Made by a program: the position numbers and the translations under genes
DNA from: a virus
IMG/VR virus record: IMGVR_UViG_3300009509_000014
Location: 1 to 64,000 of that record
Strand: one strand, 5' to 3'
DNA length: 64,000 nucleotides
In this document: positions 37,001-44,800 of the stretch, piece by piece
How the letters are laid out: each line of letters begins with the position of its first letter
Numbering within the stretch: position 1 is the first letter of the stretch
Notes under the pieces: generated by a model
Told to the model about the DNA's origin: nothing
Seen by the model: only the letters and a program-made list of their open reading frames with translations
The model's database searches: none

Positions 37001-39196
37001 ATGAGTAAACTTGTTGTGAATTTCCAATCAATCCCTGGATTTGGTGAATCGCTTGTCGGAAACTCTGGCATGGAATATGCCTTTGTTATTGACCCGCCAG
37101 AAACGCCAGTATTCCCAGGTGCAAAAGTAATTGGAAGGACATATATGCCAGACAATGAGGCGAATGCCCTTGTGGCTCAAGGAGCAACTGGCGCGGAACA
37201 ATGGTTTAATAGATGGCTGCCTGTATATGAATCAAGATCGTATGTATACGCATGGGAGTCGCCAAATGAACCTCATCCAATGTGGGAGTCATCATTCAGG
37301 GTTGCCTTAAAGGAATTCCTTATAAGGTGGAGTGAGCTAATGCACTCGCGGGGATGGAAAACTGTTGGTGGATGCTTCAGTGTTGGGTGGCCCAATGTTG
37401 GGGATGCGAAAGACATTGGCTCTGGACTAGCAGCGTGTGATTTCTGGTCGGTTCATGAATATAGTGCGCCTGCCATGTGGGATAGTCAAACGTGGCTGTG
37501 CCTAAGATATCGCAGAACTGTTGCTGAGTTGATTGCTGCTGGATTCCCAGTTAGGCCATTGATTATAACAGAGTGCGGAATAGATGGCGGTGTAATTAGC
37601 CAAGAGTTTGCAAGAACTGGGTATAAAACATTTACCGTTGGCAATCAAGATGAAAAAGAGACACAGTATATGGAACAGTTGGCATGGTATGACGGCGAAC
37701 TGATGAAAGACGATTATGTAATGGCGGCGGCAATCTTTGTCGCAGGTCCAAATATGGACTGGATGGATTTTGAAGTTACAGAGACGTTGGGAGACAAGTT
37801 GACAGCTTATAGGCTTAGCCATGAAAACCCTGAGCCAGAGCCAGGGCCAGAAGTCAATAAGGCAAATGGCGTAGATGTAAGCCGATGGCAGGGAGACATC
37901 AATTGGGACAAGGTGAAGGCTGCAGGTTATTCTTTTGCCATTATCAGGGCTTCTGGTCCCAATGATGACAAGACTGCAGTTGTTACTGATCCGTACTTTG
38001 TTGCAAATTATGAACATGCAAGGTCCGCTGGACTTCTTATTGGCGCATATCATGGGCTGCAGGATGGATTCGCTGGACAGGCGTTGCTGTTTGTGAACTC
38101 TGTCGGAGATAGACCTCTTGATCTTGGATACTTTGCAGACCTTGAGGTTAGCACGTTGACAGATGAGAAATGTTTACAGCACGTTAACGCCGTTGACGCT
38201 AGATTGATAGAACGATTTGGGTGGGCAGAAGGTAAGTATTGTAATATATACACAAGTCCAGGATTTATGTCTGGAAGGGATACAGCGTTTGCCGAAGGCA
38301 GAGGATTATGGCTTGCCCATTGGACGGAAGATGAAAGTGATATAATCATCCCTGAGCCTTGGGACAATTGGGAATTTTGGCAATACAAGGTTGGGGATGC
38401 TGGAACTGTTGACGGTATTAGTACAAGAATTGACTTGGACTATTTTAACGGAACTGAGGAAGAACTTTATGATAAATATAGGCCAGATGATAATAATGGA
38501 GGCACAGATATGGAGTTGAAGATATGGGGGTTGGCCGAAGACGGCGTAACCTATGTTGAAAAGGATTGGGATTGGGTCGCTACCCGTTATGGAGTGAAGA
38601 TGGTTAGTGCCGATCCTCCAAAAGGGGAAACGGTCTTTCGTTTAACAGAGATTCGTCAAAAGGTTGGCCCTGCTGGATTTACAATTAAGGTTGTAGATGA
38701 AGCTGGACAGCCGATGAAGGGTGTTGCCGTTATCCAGGGATGGAAGGATGGTAATCTATTGGCTCCGCAAGATGCACCTAGAATAAGTGCAACTGTATGG
38801 GGGCAGCCGTTTGGACTGCCAAATAATGGTGGCGGCGGAATGACTGACGTTAATGGAGTTTACGGTTGGGGTTGGGGGTCTGGCGAACAATACGACCCTA
38901 CCGGAGAATGGGGTGAGGACAAGAAGGTTGGCCCTCACTGGTATTGGGTTCTCCCAGGCGGGAATGAGGTTTACAGTGATGTATTCGCGTTTATCGGATG
39001 GTTACTTGGAACAGATCACGATACCGTGACACTGACTTATACATGTACGATTGCCGACGATGGTGGAGATCCTGTTGATCCAGAGGAGCCAACAGATGGC
39101 GATCTTGGGGAAGTAGTCGCAGAGCTAAAGCGAATTGCCGCCGCCCTTGAAGGCATAGCTGGCAAATTCCCAAAATGGGATGTGTCTTATGATTAA
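37001..39196 (+). CDS. Bifunctional lysin: glycoside hydrolase-like plus GH25 muramidase
   Basis: 731 residues. The N-terminal part (1-280) looks like a TIM-barrel glycosidase with W-E-S-P-N-E-P (acid/base Glu) and I-I-T-E-C-G-I-D-G-G (nucleophile Glu). Residues about 290-500 are GH25: G-V-D-V-S-R-W-Q-G-D-I-N-W, A-I-I-R-A-S, F-A-D-L-E-V, Y-T-S-P and R-I-D-L-D-Y-F-N-G. The C-terminal part has Ig/carboxypeptidase-regulatory-like strands and an end helix. It would cut peptidoglycan sugar bonds. ATG 37001 follows AGGAACA. Confidence 0.87.
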   Translation: MSKLVVNFQSIPGFGESLVGNSGMEYAFVIDPPETPVFPGAKVIGRTYMPDNEANALVAQGATGAEQWFNRWLPVYESRSYVYAWESPNEPHPMWESSFRVALKEFLIRWSELMHSRGWKTVGGCFSVGWPNVGDAKDIGSGLAACDFWSVHEYSAPAMWDSQTWLCLRYRRTVAELIAAGFPVRPLIITECGIDGGVISQEFARTGYKTFTVGNQDEKETQYMEQLAWYDGELMKDDYVMAAAIFVAGPNMDWMDFEVTETLGDKLTAYRLSHENPEPEPGPEVNKANGVDVSRWQGDINWDKVKAAGYSFAIIRASGPNDDKTAVVTDPYFVANYEHARSAGLLIGAYHGLQDGFAGQALLFVNSVGDRPLDLGYFADLEVSTLTDEKCLQHVNAVDARLIERFGWAEGKYCNIYTSPGFMSGRDTAFAEGRGLWLAHWTEDESDIIIPEPWDNWEFWQYKVGDAGTVDGISTRIDLDYFNGTEEELYDKYRPDDNNGGTDMELKIWGLAEDGVTYVEKDWDWVATRYGVKMVSADPPKGETVFRLTEIRQKVGPAGFTIKVVDEAGQPMKGVAVIQGWKDGNLLAPQDAPRISATVWGQPFGLPNNGGGGMTDVNGVYGWGWGSGEQYDPTGEWGEDKKVGPHWYWVLPGGNEVYSDVFAFIGWLLGTDHDTVTLTYTCTIADDGGDPVDPEEPTDGDLGEVVAELKRIAAALEGIAGKFPKWDVSYD

Positions 39197-39377
39197 GAAA
39201 TTAGTAATTGTTGTTCTGGTGTTTTTGATTTTGTTTGTCGCTGTTACCCCCGTCCTTGCTGGCGGAGACAAGGTACATGGTGACAAGGCCAAGGGACCTG
39301 CGTCACAGAATGGCGATTGCCCATTTGGGCATGAAGATGCTAATATGTTCCATGCAGGTGATGGGCCACATAATTAA
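39189..39377 (+). CDS. Small secreted protein
   Basis: 62 residues beginning MIKKLVIVVLVFLILFVAV with a signal-peptide cleavage site at V-L-A-G-G. The mature part is short, Gly/His/Asp-rich, with one Cys. ATG 39189 overlaps the lysin stop by 8 nt, so it is coupled to lysin expression and may aid lysis. No family. Confidence 0.62.
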   Translation: MIKKLVIVVLVFLILFVAVTPVLAGGDKVHGDKAKGPASQNGDCPFGHEDANMFHAGDGPHN

Positions 39378-39387
39378 TAATATGGGT

Positions 39388-39416
39388 TTGACCGAATTGC
39401 CCATATGTGGTAATAT
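39388..39416 (+). promoter_or_regulatory. Putative promoter of the gene at 39472
   Basis: TTGACC, 17 nt, TAATAT in the 94-nt gap after the secreted-protein gene. The predicted mRNA would have a leader of about 50 nt with GGAGG. Confidence 0.5.
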
Positions 39417-39471
39417 ATAAAAAGAATCACTATCTCTAGGTCAGGGATTTGTGAATAACGGAGGAATCTAA

Positions 39472-39957
39472 ATGGCTGCAACTGTAACGATTAGAGTAAA
39501 TACAGGAGCTAGCGCAGGCACGCAGTCGGGTGCGGTTAGTGGTATTGACCTTATTAGTGCTGATAATGCAACTAATTCGACAACCAATAGACAAACATAT
39601 CCGATTACTGCAGGCGGGAAATCATACGAAAAGTGGATTACGGCAAGGGTTGATGTCGCTCCAGATAACTATGTGAACAACTTTGAGTTGTGGGGAGATG
39701 GTGCGGTTCAGTCGTCAACGGCATTGTATGTCGGAAAGACTGCTTCCGGTGTAACGCCTACTAATTCAGACAGCACGGTTGCCACGAACGCTTGGACTGG
39801 TTATCTAACTGGATCGAGATTCGCATGGCACGCAACGAATATGACTGGAATTGGTAGCGTGACTGACTTTGCGGTATTCCAGCTTGACGTGAACGCAGAT
39901 GCTGCTGCTGGTAACTGGACTCAGGAAACTATTAACTATAGTTTCGATGAGGCTTAA
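39472..39957 (+). CDS. Probable virion decoration or structural protein
   Basis: 161 residues, Thr/Ser/Ala-rich beta protein without membrane segments, lacking charge clusters, with an acidic end. The composition resembles phage head-decoration or fibre proteins. GGAGGAATCTAA precedes ATG. It has its own putative promoter. Family not recognised. Confidence 0.66.
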   Translation: MAATVTIRVNTGASAGTQSGAVSGIDLISADNATNSTTNRQTYPITAGGKSYEKWITARVDVAPDNYVNNFELWGDGAVQSSTALYVGKTASGVTPTNSDSTVATNAWTGYLTGSRFAWHATNMTGIGSVTDFAVFQLDVNADAAAGNWTQETINYSFDEA

Positions 39958-40034
39958 GTGTAGTGTGCGGGGGAGAGGATATACCCTCTCCTCTGCCAAT
40001 GTTATAAAAATATAGGATAGGATATGGAGGCATG

Positions 40035-41492
40035 ATGGGCAAGGCTGTTTTTGTTGTAGGTACTGGAAGGTCTGGCACGTCTATGCTTGCTGGTATGCTC
40101 CACAAGCTAGGTGTGTATATGGGCGACGAATTTGCAAAGGCAGAGCAAACGTGGCTTCATAAGGACTTTTTTGGGACGTATGAAGAAAGAGAGATTTTCG
40201 ACTTCCATAGATCGATGAAGCCTTGGGACGATCTTGGCGAATGGATCGATGGATATATTGCAAAAAGAAGTGAGGGTCACGATCTGTGGGGTGTGAAAGA
40301 CCCTGTGCTGGTAAGGTCATTCCCGTACTTTACAGAGCGAGTTGACGGAGATGTTAAAGTCATTGTCGCAAGGCGGAATAAAATCCCAACAATTAGCTCA
40401 TATGTATATGCGTATCATTCCAAGCTTGGCGACGCACAAGATTGGTACAAAAGGGAAACTGGCTATCTTAAAGAATCGCTAGAGAAGTATGATGGCACAA
40501 TTCTGTATGTTGATTACGACGATCTTTTTGAGAATCCAAGAAGAGAGTTGTCTAGGGTTATAGAGTATGTGTTTGACGGAGAGAGCGTAGATCAGGGACT
40601 TGTAGAATATGCAATCTCTCACGTAAATGTAAAGGGTCGAAGATTTGACCGTGACGGAAAATGGCTTGGGGGTATTAGCAAGCCAGTTGACGGATGGGGA
40701 AATGTTGCCATAGGCGTTAGGGTCGCAAAGTATCCTGAGTATCATTTCTTTAACAGTTGGACAAAGCTATTAACCGGAGGCGTTCGTGGTGGAGATACTG
40801 TTTTAATGCCTGCTGGCTGGATGCCTGCCCATTGGGCTTCAAACGCCTTGGCTAGAGACTTTCTTAGAACAAACAAAGATAGTCTCCTGATGATTGACGA
40901 CGACATGGTATTTGAACAAGATGACCTGGAAAGGTTGAGGACAAATATCAAGAATTACGACTACGATGTTATATCTGGCTTTTGCACTCATAGAAGATGG
41001 CCACCAAAGCCTATCGTTATGAGGGAAATGGAAGTGCAACCAGAGGAGCCATATTCCCTGTATGGCAGATCATACGAATATGTACACGATGAGATCAAGG
41101 ATGGAGACATTGTTGATGTTGACGCAACAGGTCTTGCGTTTACGCTTATCAAGCGTTATGTTTTAGAGTCTATGACCGAAGAGTATGGGCCTATGTTTAC
41201 ATCATATTTCTCATACGGCAAAGGTGTAGAATCTGATGATATACCATTTGCTCAGAAGGTAAAAGAGCTAGGTTTTAAGATTGGGATAGATACGTCTGTG
41301 AAGATTGGGCATATCGGGCAGGCTGTGTTTGGATGGGGTGATTATAAGCAGTGGATGCGCGAACATAACTCACCCAATGTTGTAGAATTTAACGCTGGAG
41401 ATCTTGTTCCGATCCTTGAGGAGGCGATCCCTCTTCTTGGCAAGAATAAAAATGCAGCCCAAAATGTATTAAAGTGGATAGGCGGCGAATAG
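40035..41492 (+). CDS. Sulfotransferase-glycosyltransferase fusion
   Basis: 485 residues. Domain 1 (1-200) is sulfotransferase-like: V-F-V-V-G-T-G-R-S-G-T-S-M-L (4-17) is the 5'-PSB loop, with later V-A-R-R-N-K and Y-V-D-Y-D-D-L. It is paralogous to the protein at 101. Domain 2 (220-485) is GT-A-like with L-L-M-I-D-D-D-M-V (DxD) and H-x-G-x-A near the end. The fusion would attach a sugar and a sulfate. ATG 40035 is better spaced from GGAGG than ATG 40032. It lies between structural genes. Confidence 0.82.
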   Translation: MGKAVFVVGTGRSGTSMLAGMLHKLGVYMGDEFAKAEQTWLHKDFFGTYEEREIFDFHRSMKPWDDLGEWIDGYIAKRSEGHDLWGVKDPVLVRSFPYFTERVDGDVKVIVARRNKIPTISSYVYAYHSKLGDAQDWYKRETGYLKESLEKYDGTILYVDYDDLFENPRRELSRVIEYVFDGESVDQGLVEYAISHVNVKGRRFDRDGKWLGGISKPVDGWGNVAIGVRVAKYPEYHFFNSWTKLLTGGVRGGDTVLMPAGWMPAHWASNALARDFLRTNKDSLLMIDDDMVFEQDDLERLRTNIKNYDYDVISGFCTHRRWPPKPIVMREMEVQPEEPYSLYGRSYEYVHDEIKDGDIVDVDATGLAFTLIKRYVLESMTEEYGPMFTSYFSYGKGVESDDIPFAQKVKELGFKIGIDTSVKIGHIGQAVFGWGDYKQWMREHNSPNVVEFNAGDLVPILEEAIPLLGKNKNAAQNVLKWIGGE

Positions 41493-41917
41493 TGACAACA
41501 CCGGAGTTTTTGTACAAAATTATACTAATAGAAGATGGAGTTACCAGTGCTGTTATAGATTGGGGAAACGAACCTGGGTGGATTGACAAATATAAGGCCG
41601 AGCTTGAACGCGCAACTAGAATTTGGCTTGTGCCAAAGGCTAACGGGTCGCCACTAAGAAGTGTTTCGGTCAAGCTTGACAATGACAAAAGGTGGATTCT
41701 TTTTAGTCGTGTGTATGGGAAAAGCGATCTTGGCTTTGGGCATCTGGTAAGAATATATGCCCTTGGTTGGCAAGACACGCGAGATAAAATTAACAGAAAG
41801 AGCATGATGTGGATTTATCCAAGTGGTGAGGTTGAGATAGCAGAAGAACCTTCATTTGGCCCGTTACTTTTGAATATTGCAGACGGGATAATAAAGTCTC
41901 ACAGCAGGAGTGGTTAA
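41492..41917 (+). CDS. Hypothetical protein, 141 aa
   Basis: A mixed alpha/beta soluble protein with no recognised family. GTG 41492 shares one nt with the stop of the fusion gene (TAGTG). It probably acts with it or is structural. Confidence 0.6.
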   Translation: MTTPEFLYKIILIEDGVTSAVIDWGNEPGWIDKYKAELERATRIWLVPKANGSPLRSVSVKLDNDKRWILFSRVYGKSDLGFGHLVRIYALGWQDTRDKINRKSMMWIYPSGEVEIAEEPSFGPLLLNIADGIIKSHSRSG

Positions 41918-42210
41918 TGTATGACGATAGATGCTTCGGTCCTGGTGAGCGATTTGCTTTCACACTCTTTATGGGGGTTTTTGGGGTTGCCATTAGCCTT
42001 CTGGTTGACGTGGATCATATCGTCGCAATTATTGAACATTGTGGCTGGCCGCTTACAATTTTCAAGCTCTTGGCCTGCACGTCGGGTAGGCCGTATCATT
42101 GGCCTTCTGTCATTATCAGTGGCGGTGTTCTTGGTATTGCTATTACACTCTTTGCAGGATTTTTATTGGGGGCCGTTGTTTCACGTTACCGTAGTAATAA
42201 AGTAAGTTAA
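41917..42210 (+). CDS. Small membrane protein, 97 aa
   Basis: Two membrane segments (about 14-32 and 66-88) separated by V-D-V-D-H. AGGAG lies 6 nt before ATG 41917, and TAATG couples it to the upstream gene. A second ORF with two membrane segments in another frame (41921-42205) overlaps it completely. The first frame has the better ribosome spacing. Possible holin or envelope protein. Confidence 0.58.
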   Translation: MYDDRCFGPGERFAFTLFMGVFGVAISLLVDVDHIVAIIEHCGWPLTIFKLLACTSGRPYHWPSVIISGGVLGIAITLFAGFLLGAVVSRYRSNKVS

Positions 42211-42287
42211 TAAAAATATAACCGCCGCAATTCAATGCTGGCTCTCCGTATCCCTCAATACAATGAATAGGGATATCGTTGCATACA

Positions 42288-42319
42288 CAGCCAGGGTTGA
42301 CTCCTGGCTGTTTTATTTT
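42288..42319 (+). terminator. Rho-independent terminator
   Basis: CAGCCAGG/CCTGGCTG with a 7-nt loop followed by TTTTATTTT. The 119-nt gap holding it also has TATCCCT/AGGGATA upstream (about 42249-42275). Confidence 0.9.
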
Positions 42320-42329
42320 ATGGAGAATT

Positions 42330-42662
42330 ATGGCACAGACACTTACGCTTCAATTTGCATCGTTTGGTGATGGACAGGTTGTTATTGAATATGACATACG
42401 CGATAACAATTGGACCGTCACGCAGTTGCGCTGCATAAACAATAGTCAATACCCCGCCATTGGCAGTATATACGAGGCGGGAGAACTTGTGTTCACCGCT
42501 GTAGCACCTCCAAATCAGACTACAAGCTGGAACATGGTTGGTATTCAACTTAGCTGGCAACCTGACTATTGGAATGATATTACTGAAACATGGGAGCCTA
42601 GTGGGATTGAGATGGGCGACTATGTATTCGTGGCTACATGGCCCTGGACATCGGAGACATAG
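42330..42662 (+). CDS. Probable structural protein, 110 aa
   Basis: Beta-rich, aromatic, with no membrane part. ATG 42330 follows GGAG. It is directly followed by the repeat-protein genes, and its tryptophan-rich strands look like a small virion-surface domain. No family recognised. Confidence 0.64.
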   Translation: MAQTLTLQFASFGDGQVVIEYDIRDNNWTVTQLRCINNSQYPAIGSIYEAGELVFTAVAPPNQTTSWNMVGIQLSWQPDYWNDITETWEPSGIEMGDYVFVATWPWTSET

Positions 42663-42665
42663 CGC

Positions 42666-44480
42666 ATGGCGATAACAATAACTCCCTGGGGAACGGCAAA
42701 CGATTATAAGTCAAGCTCATATCTCACTTCTGGAAGTACAATCTTGTGGAGTAGCTTTGAGGTTGGCGATGTCATTGTTGTTGCGCTGGCCGACGATCAG
42801 TTAACTGCGTCAAGCGCTGTACAATGTTCGCGAGACAACACAAATTGGGATAGTGCTGGCAATCCAAGTGTAATTTCGACCGCAAGCAACACTGGTAATG
42901 TTATTTGTTCTATTGGTTATGTAGTAATAAACCAAACAGCTTATGACAATATAGAAGCGGGGTCTTCTGGAACAAATCTATACATTAGACAGTTAAACAA
43001 CAGTGCAACGGCAAGCGCAGTTGCGTTTTATCACATCAAGGGACTAGAGTCCTCCCCACATGACAAGTCTGGAAATACCACAGGTTCAGGAACTACGCAC
43101 TCTGCTGGATATACAGGAACTTTGTCGCGGTATACCCAAATCGTTATTGCCGCTATTGGTTCAGAACATAAAATAACAGAGCTTGCTGGAAGCTGGACTT
43201 CTGGAGGTCCATATGTTTCTGGGAACGAGCTAAGTGACGGAACCAATGCCAATGGTTCTACGGCAAACCAAACGATAAGAACTGCTGCCAAGACTGTAAC
43301 CTGGCTCACCGGAATGTATGGTGAGATAACCAGTGAGGGTTCCTCTGATTACGCTGGTTGTATTGCGTCATTTAAGGCTGAACTTGCAACAACGGAGTCA
43401 TCGGTAACGGCAGATGCATATATATCCACTGGCGGAACAACAGAGGATTCGGTTACAGCCGATGCTATTATTGAGAAATCTATAAGTCAGTCTGTTAATG
43501 CAAAGGCGGTAGTGGAAAAGTCTATTCCGCAATCTGTGATCGCAGACGCCTTAATAGTCAAGACTACAAGTGATTCCATTACTGCCAGTGCGGTCATATT
43601 TAAGACGACTGAGCAGTCAATTACTGCTGATTCTGTTGTACAAAAAAGCATATCACAGTCCATATCTGCCGATGCGTCAATTGTGTCTACCGTAGAAGAT
43701 TCTTTTGTCATCGACGCGACAATATTTAAGTCTACGCAACAGGCTGTTAGCGCAGACGCTATTGTAAAAAAGGCTTTGTCGGGTTCTTTTAGCGCAGACG
43801 CCTCTATCTCAAATTATATAGAACAAGACTTTACCGCCGATGCAACAATAAAGAGGTCCACGGAGTCATCATTTACCGCAGGAGCGACTGTTACAAGGTC
43901 TATAGAGTCTTCTATAAGTGTTGATGCCATTGTTGCAAAGGCTTTTGAGGATTCCATACTTGCCGACGCGACAATTTTCAAGGCTTCGTCTGGCTCTGTA
44001 GCCGCAGATGCAATAGTATTGGCAAGTAACAGTGGCTCTATAACTGCCAACGCAACGATTGTAATTACAAACCCTGGAAGTATTACTGCTGATGCCGTTG
44101 TGGAAAAGTACACAACTGGTTCTGTCGCTGTAGACGCTACAATTGTTGAGGTAGGGAATCCAGTGTGGGTGTCTCCAGCCGACACTGTTCCAATTAGCTC
44201 TACGCCTATATTGGTATTCCAGATGCCAGAGTCTACAGGTAATATGCATTTTCACATGCAACTTGACACGGCGAATACATTTGATACTGGTGACTTGCGT
44301 GAGTATAAAACCAGCGAGAGTCAAACGAATTGGGAGTACTGGAATGGAAGTGATTGGGTTGCTGTTCCGTCTGGAGGAGTATCTAATGTGTACTCTGGAA
44401 ATAACTGTCGCTATACTGTAACAACTCCTTTATCGGCTACTACATGGTATAGGCGTGTTAGGGGAGGGTTGGTGCCATGA
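42666..44480 (+). CDS. Fibre-like protein with 14-residue TADA repeats (1)
   Basis: 604 residues. The N-terminal domain (1-240) is beta-rich and jelly-roll-like by composition. Residues about 245-500 consist of about 18 tandem units of 14 residues with consensus S-V/I-T-A-D-A-x-I-x-K-S-x-x-Q, each with two strand-like halves, suggesting a beta-solenoid or stacked fibre. The C-terminal domain (about 500-604, V-W-V-S-P-x-D...M-H-F...G-V-S-N-V-Y-S-G-N-x-C-R-Y-T-V) is shared with the protein at 44800. Likely a tail or head fibre. Confidence 0.8.
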   Translation: MAITITPWGTANDYKSSSYLTSGSTILWSSFEVGDVIVVALADDQLTASSAVQCSRDNTNWDSAGNPSVISTASNTGNVICSIGYVVINQTAYDNIEAGSSGTNLYIRQLNNSATASAVAFYHIKGLESSPHDKSGNTTGSGTTHSAGYTGTLSRYTQIVIAAIGSEHKITELAGSWTSGGPYVSGNELSDGTNANGSTANQTIRTAAKTVTWLTGMYGEITSEGSSDYAGCIASFKAELATTESSVTADAYISTGGTTEDSVTADAIIEKSISQSVNAKAVVEKSIPQSVIADALIVKTTSDSITASAVIFKTTEQSITADSVVQKSISQSISADASIVSTVEDSFVIDATIFKSTQQAVSADAIVKKALSGSFSADASISNYIEQDFTADATIKRSTESSFTAGATVTRSIESSISVDAIVAKAFEDSILADATIFKASSGSVAADAIVLASNSGSITANATIVITNPGSITADAVVEKYTTGSVAVDATIVEVGNPVWVSPADTVPISSTPILVFQMPESTGNMHFHMQLDTANTFDTGDLREYKTSESQTNWEYWNGSDWVAVPSGGVSNVYSGNNCRYTVTTPLSATTWYRRVRGGLVP

Positions 44481-44800
44481 CAGAATTAACCATTCATGGT
44501 ATTACATTTATACGCAGTGGTTCTTGTAATCGGTGTGGTGCTTGCGGTTGTGAGAAGATGGACTGTCCACATTTTTCATATGCTGGCAGATACGCCACAT
44601 GTGATGTTTATGACACGCGGAACGATATGTGTGAACAGTGCGGAATTAGTCACGACAATTGTGTTGGCTTTCCAGACAATCCCTGGGTACGTGTTGTACG
44701 TGAAGGCATTTGTGGGTATACATTTAACAGAAAAGACGGTGGTAGTATGGATGACCTACCATTCCTGAATGGCGAATCATGGTTTAGGGGCAGAGGATAA
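44477..44800 (+). CDS. Cysteine-rich protein (ferredoxin or zinc-like)
   Basis: 107 residues. A dense cluster C-N-R-C-G-A-C-G-C-E-K-M-D-C-P (about 17-31) followed by C, C-E-Q-C and C, twelve cysteines in all. The C-x-x-C-x-x-C...C-P run resembles iron-sulfur ligation but could equally bind zinc. It sits between two fibre-like genes with stop/start overlaps on both sides, so it is tied to them, perhaps as a metal-binding tip or assembly factor. Confidence 0.62.
   Translation: MTELTIHGITFIRSGSCNRCGACGCEKMDCPHFSYAGRYATCDVYDTRNDMCEQCGISHDNCVGFPDNPWVRVVREGICGYTFNRKDGGSMDDLPFLNGESWFRGRG

Noticed and set aside
41921-42205. Alternative 94-aa membrane ORF
   Set aside because: The overlapping frame at 41917 has better spacing from AGGAG and TAATG coupling. 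Kept only as a finding.
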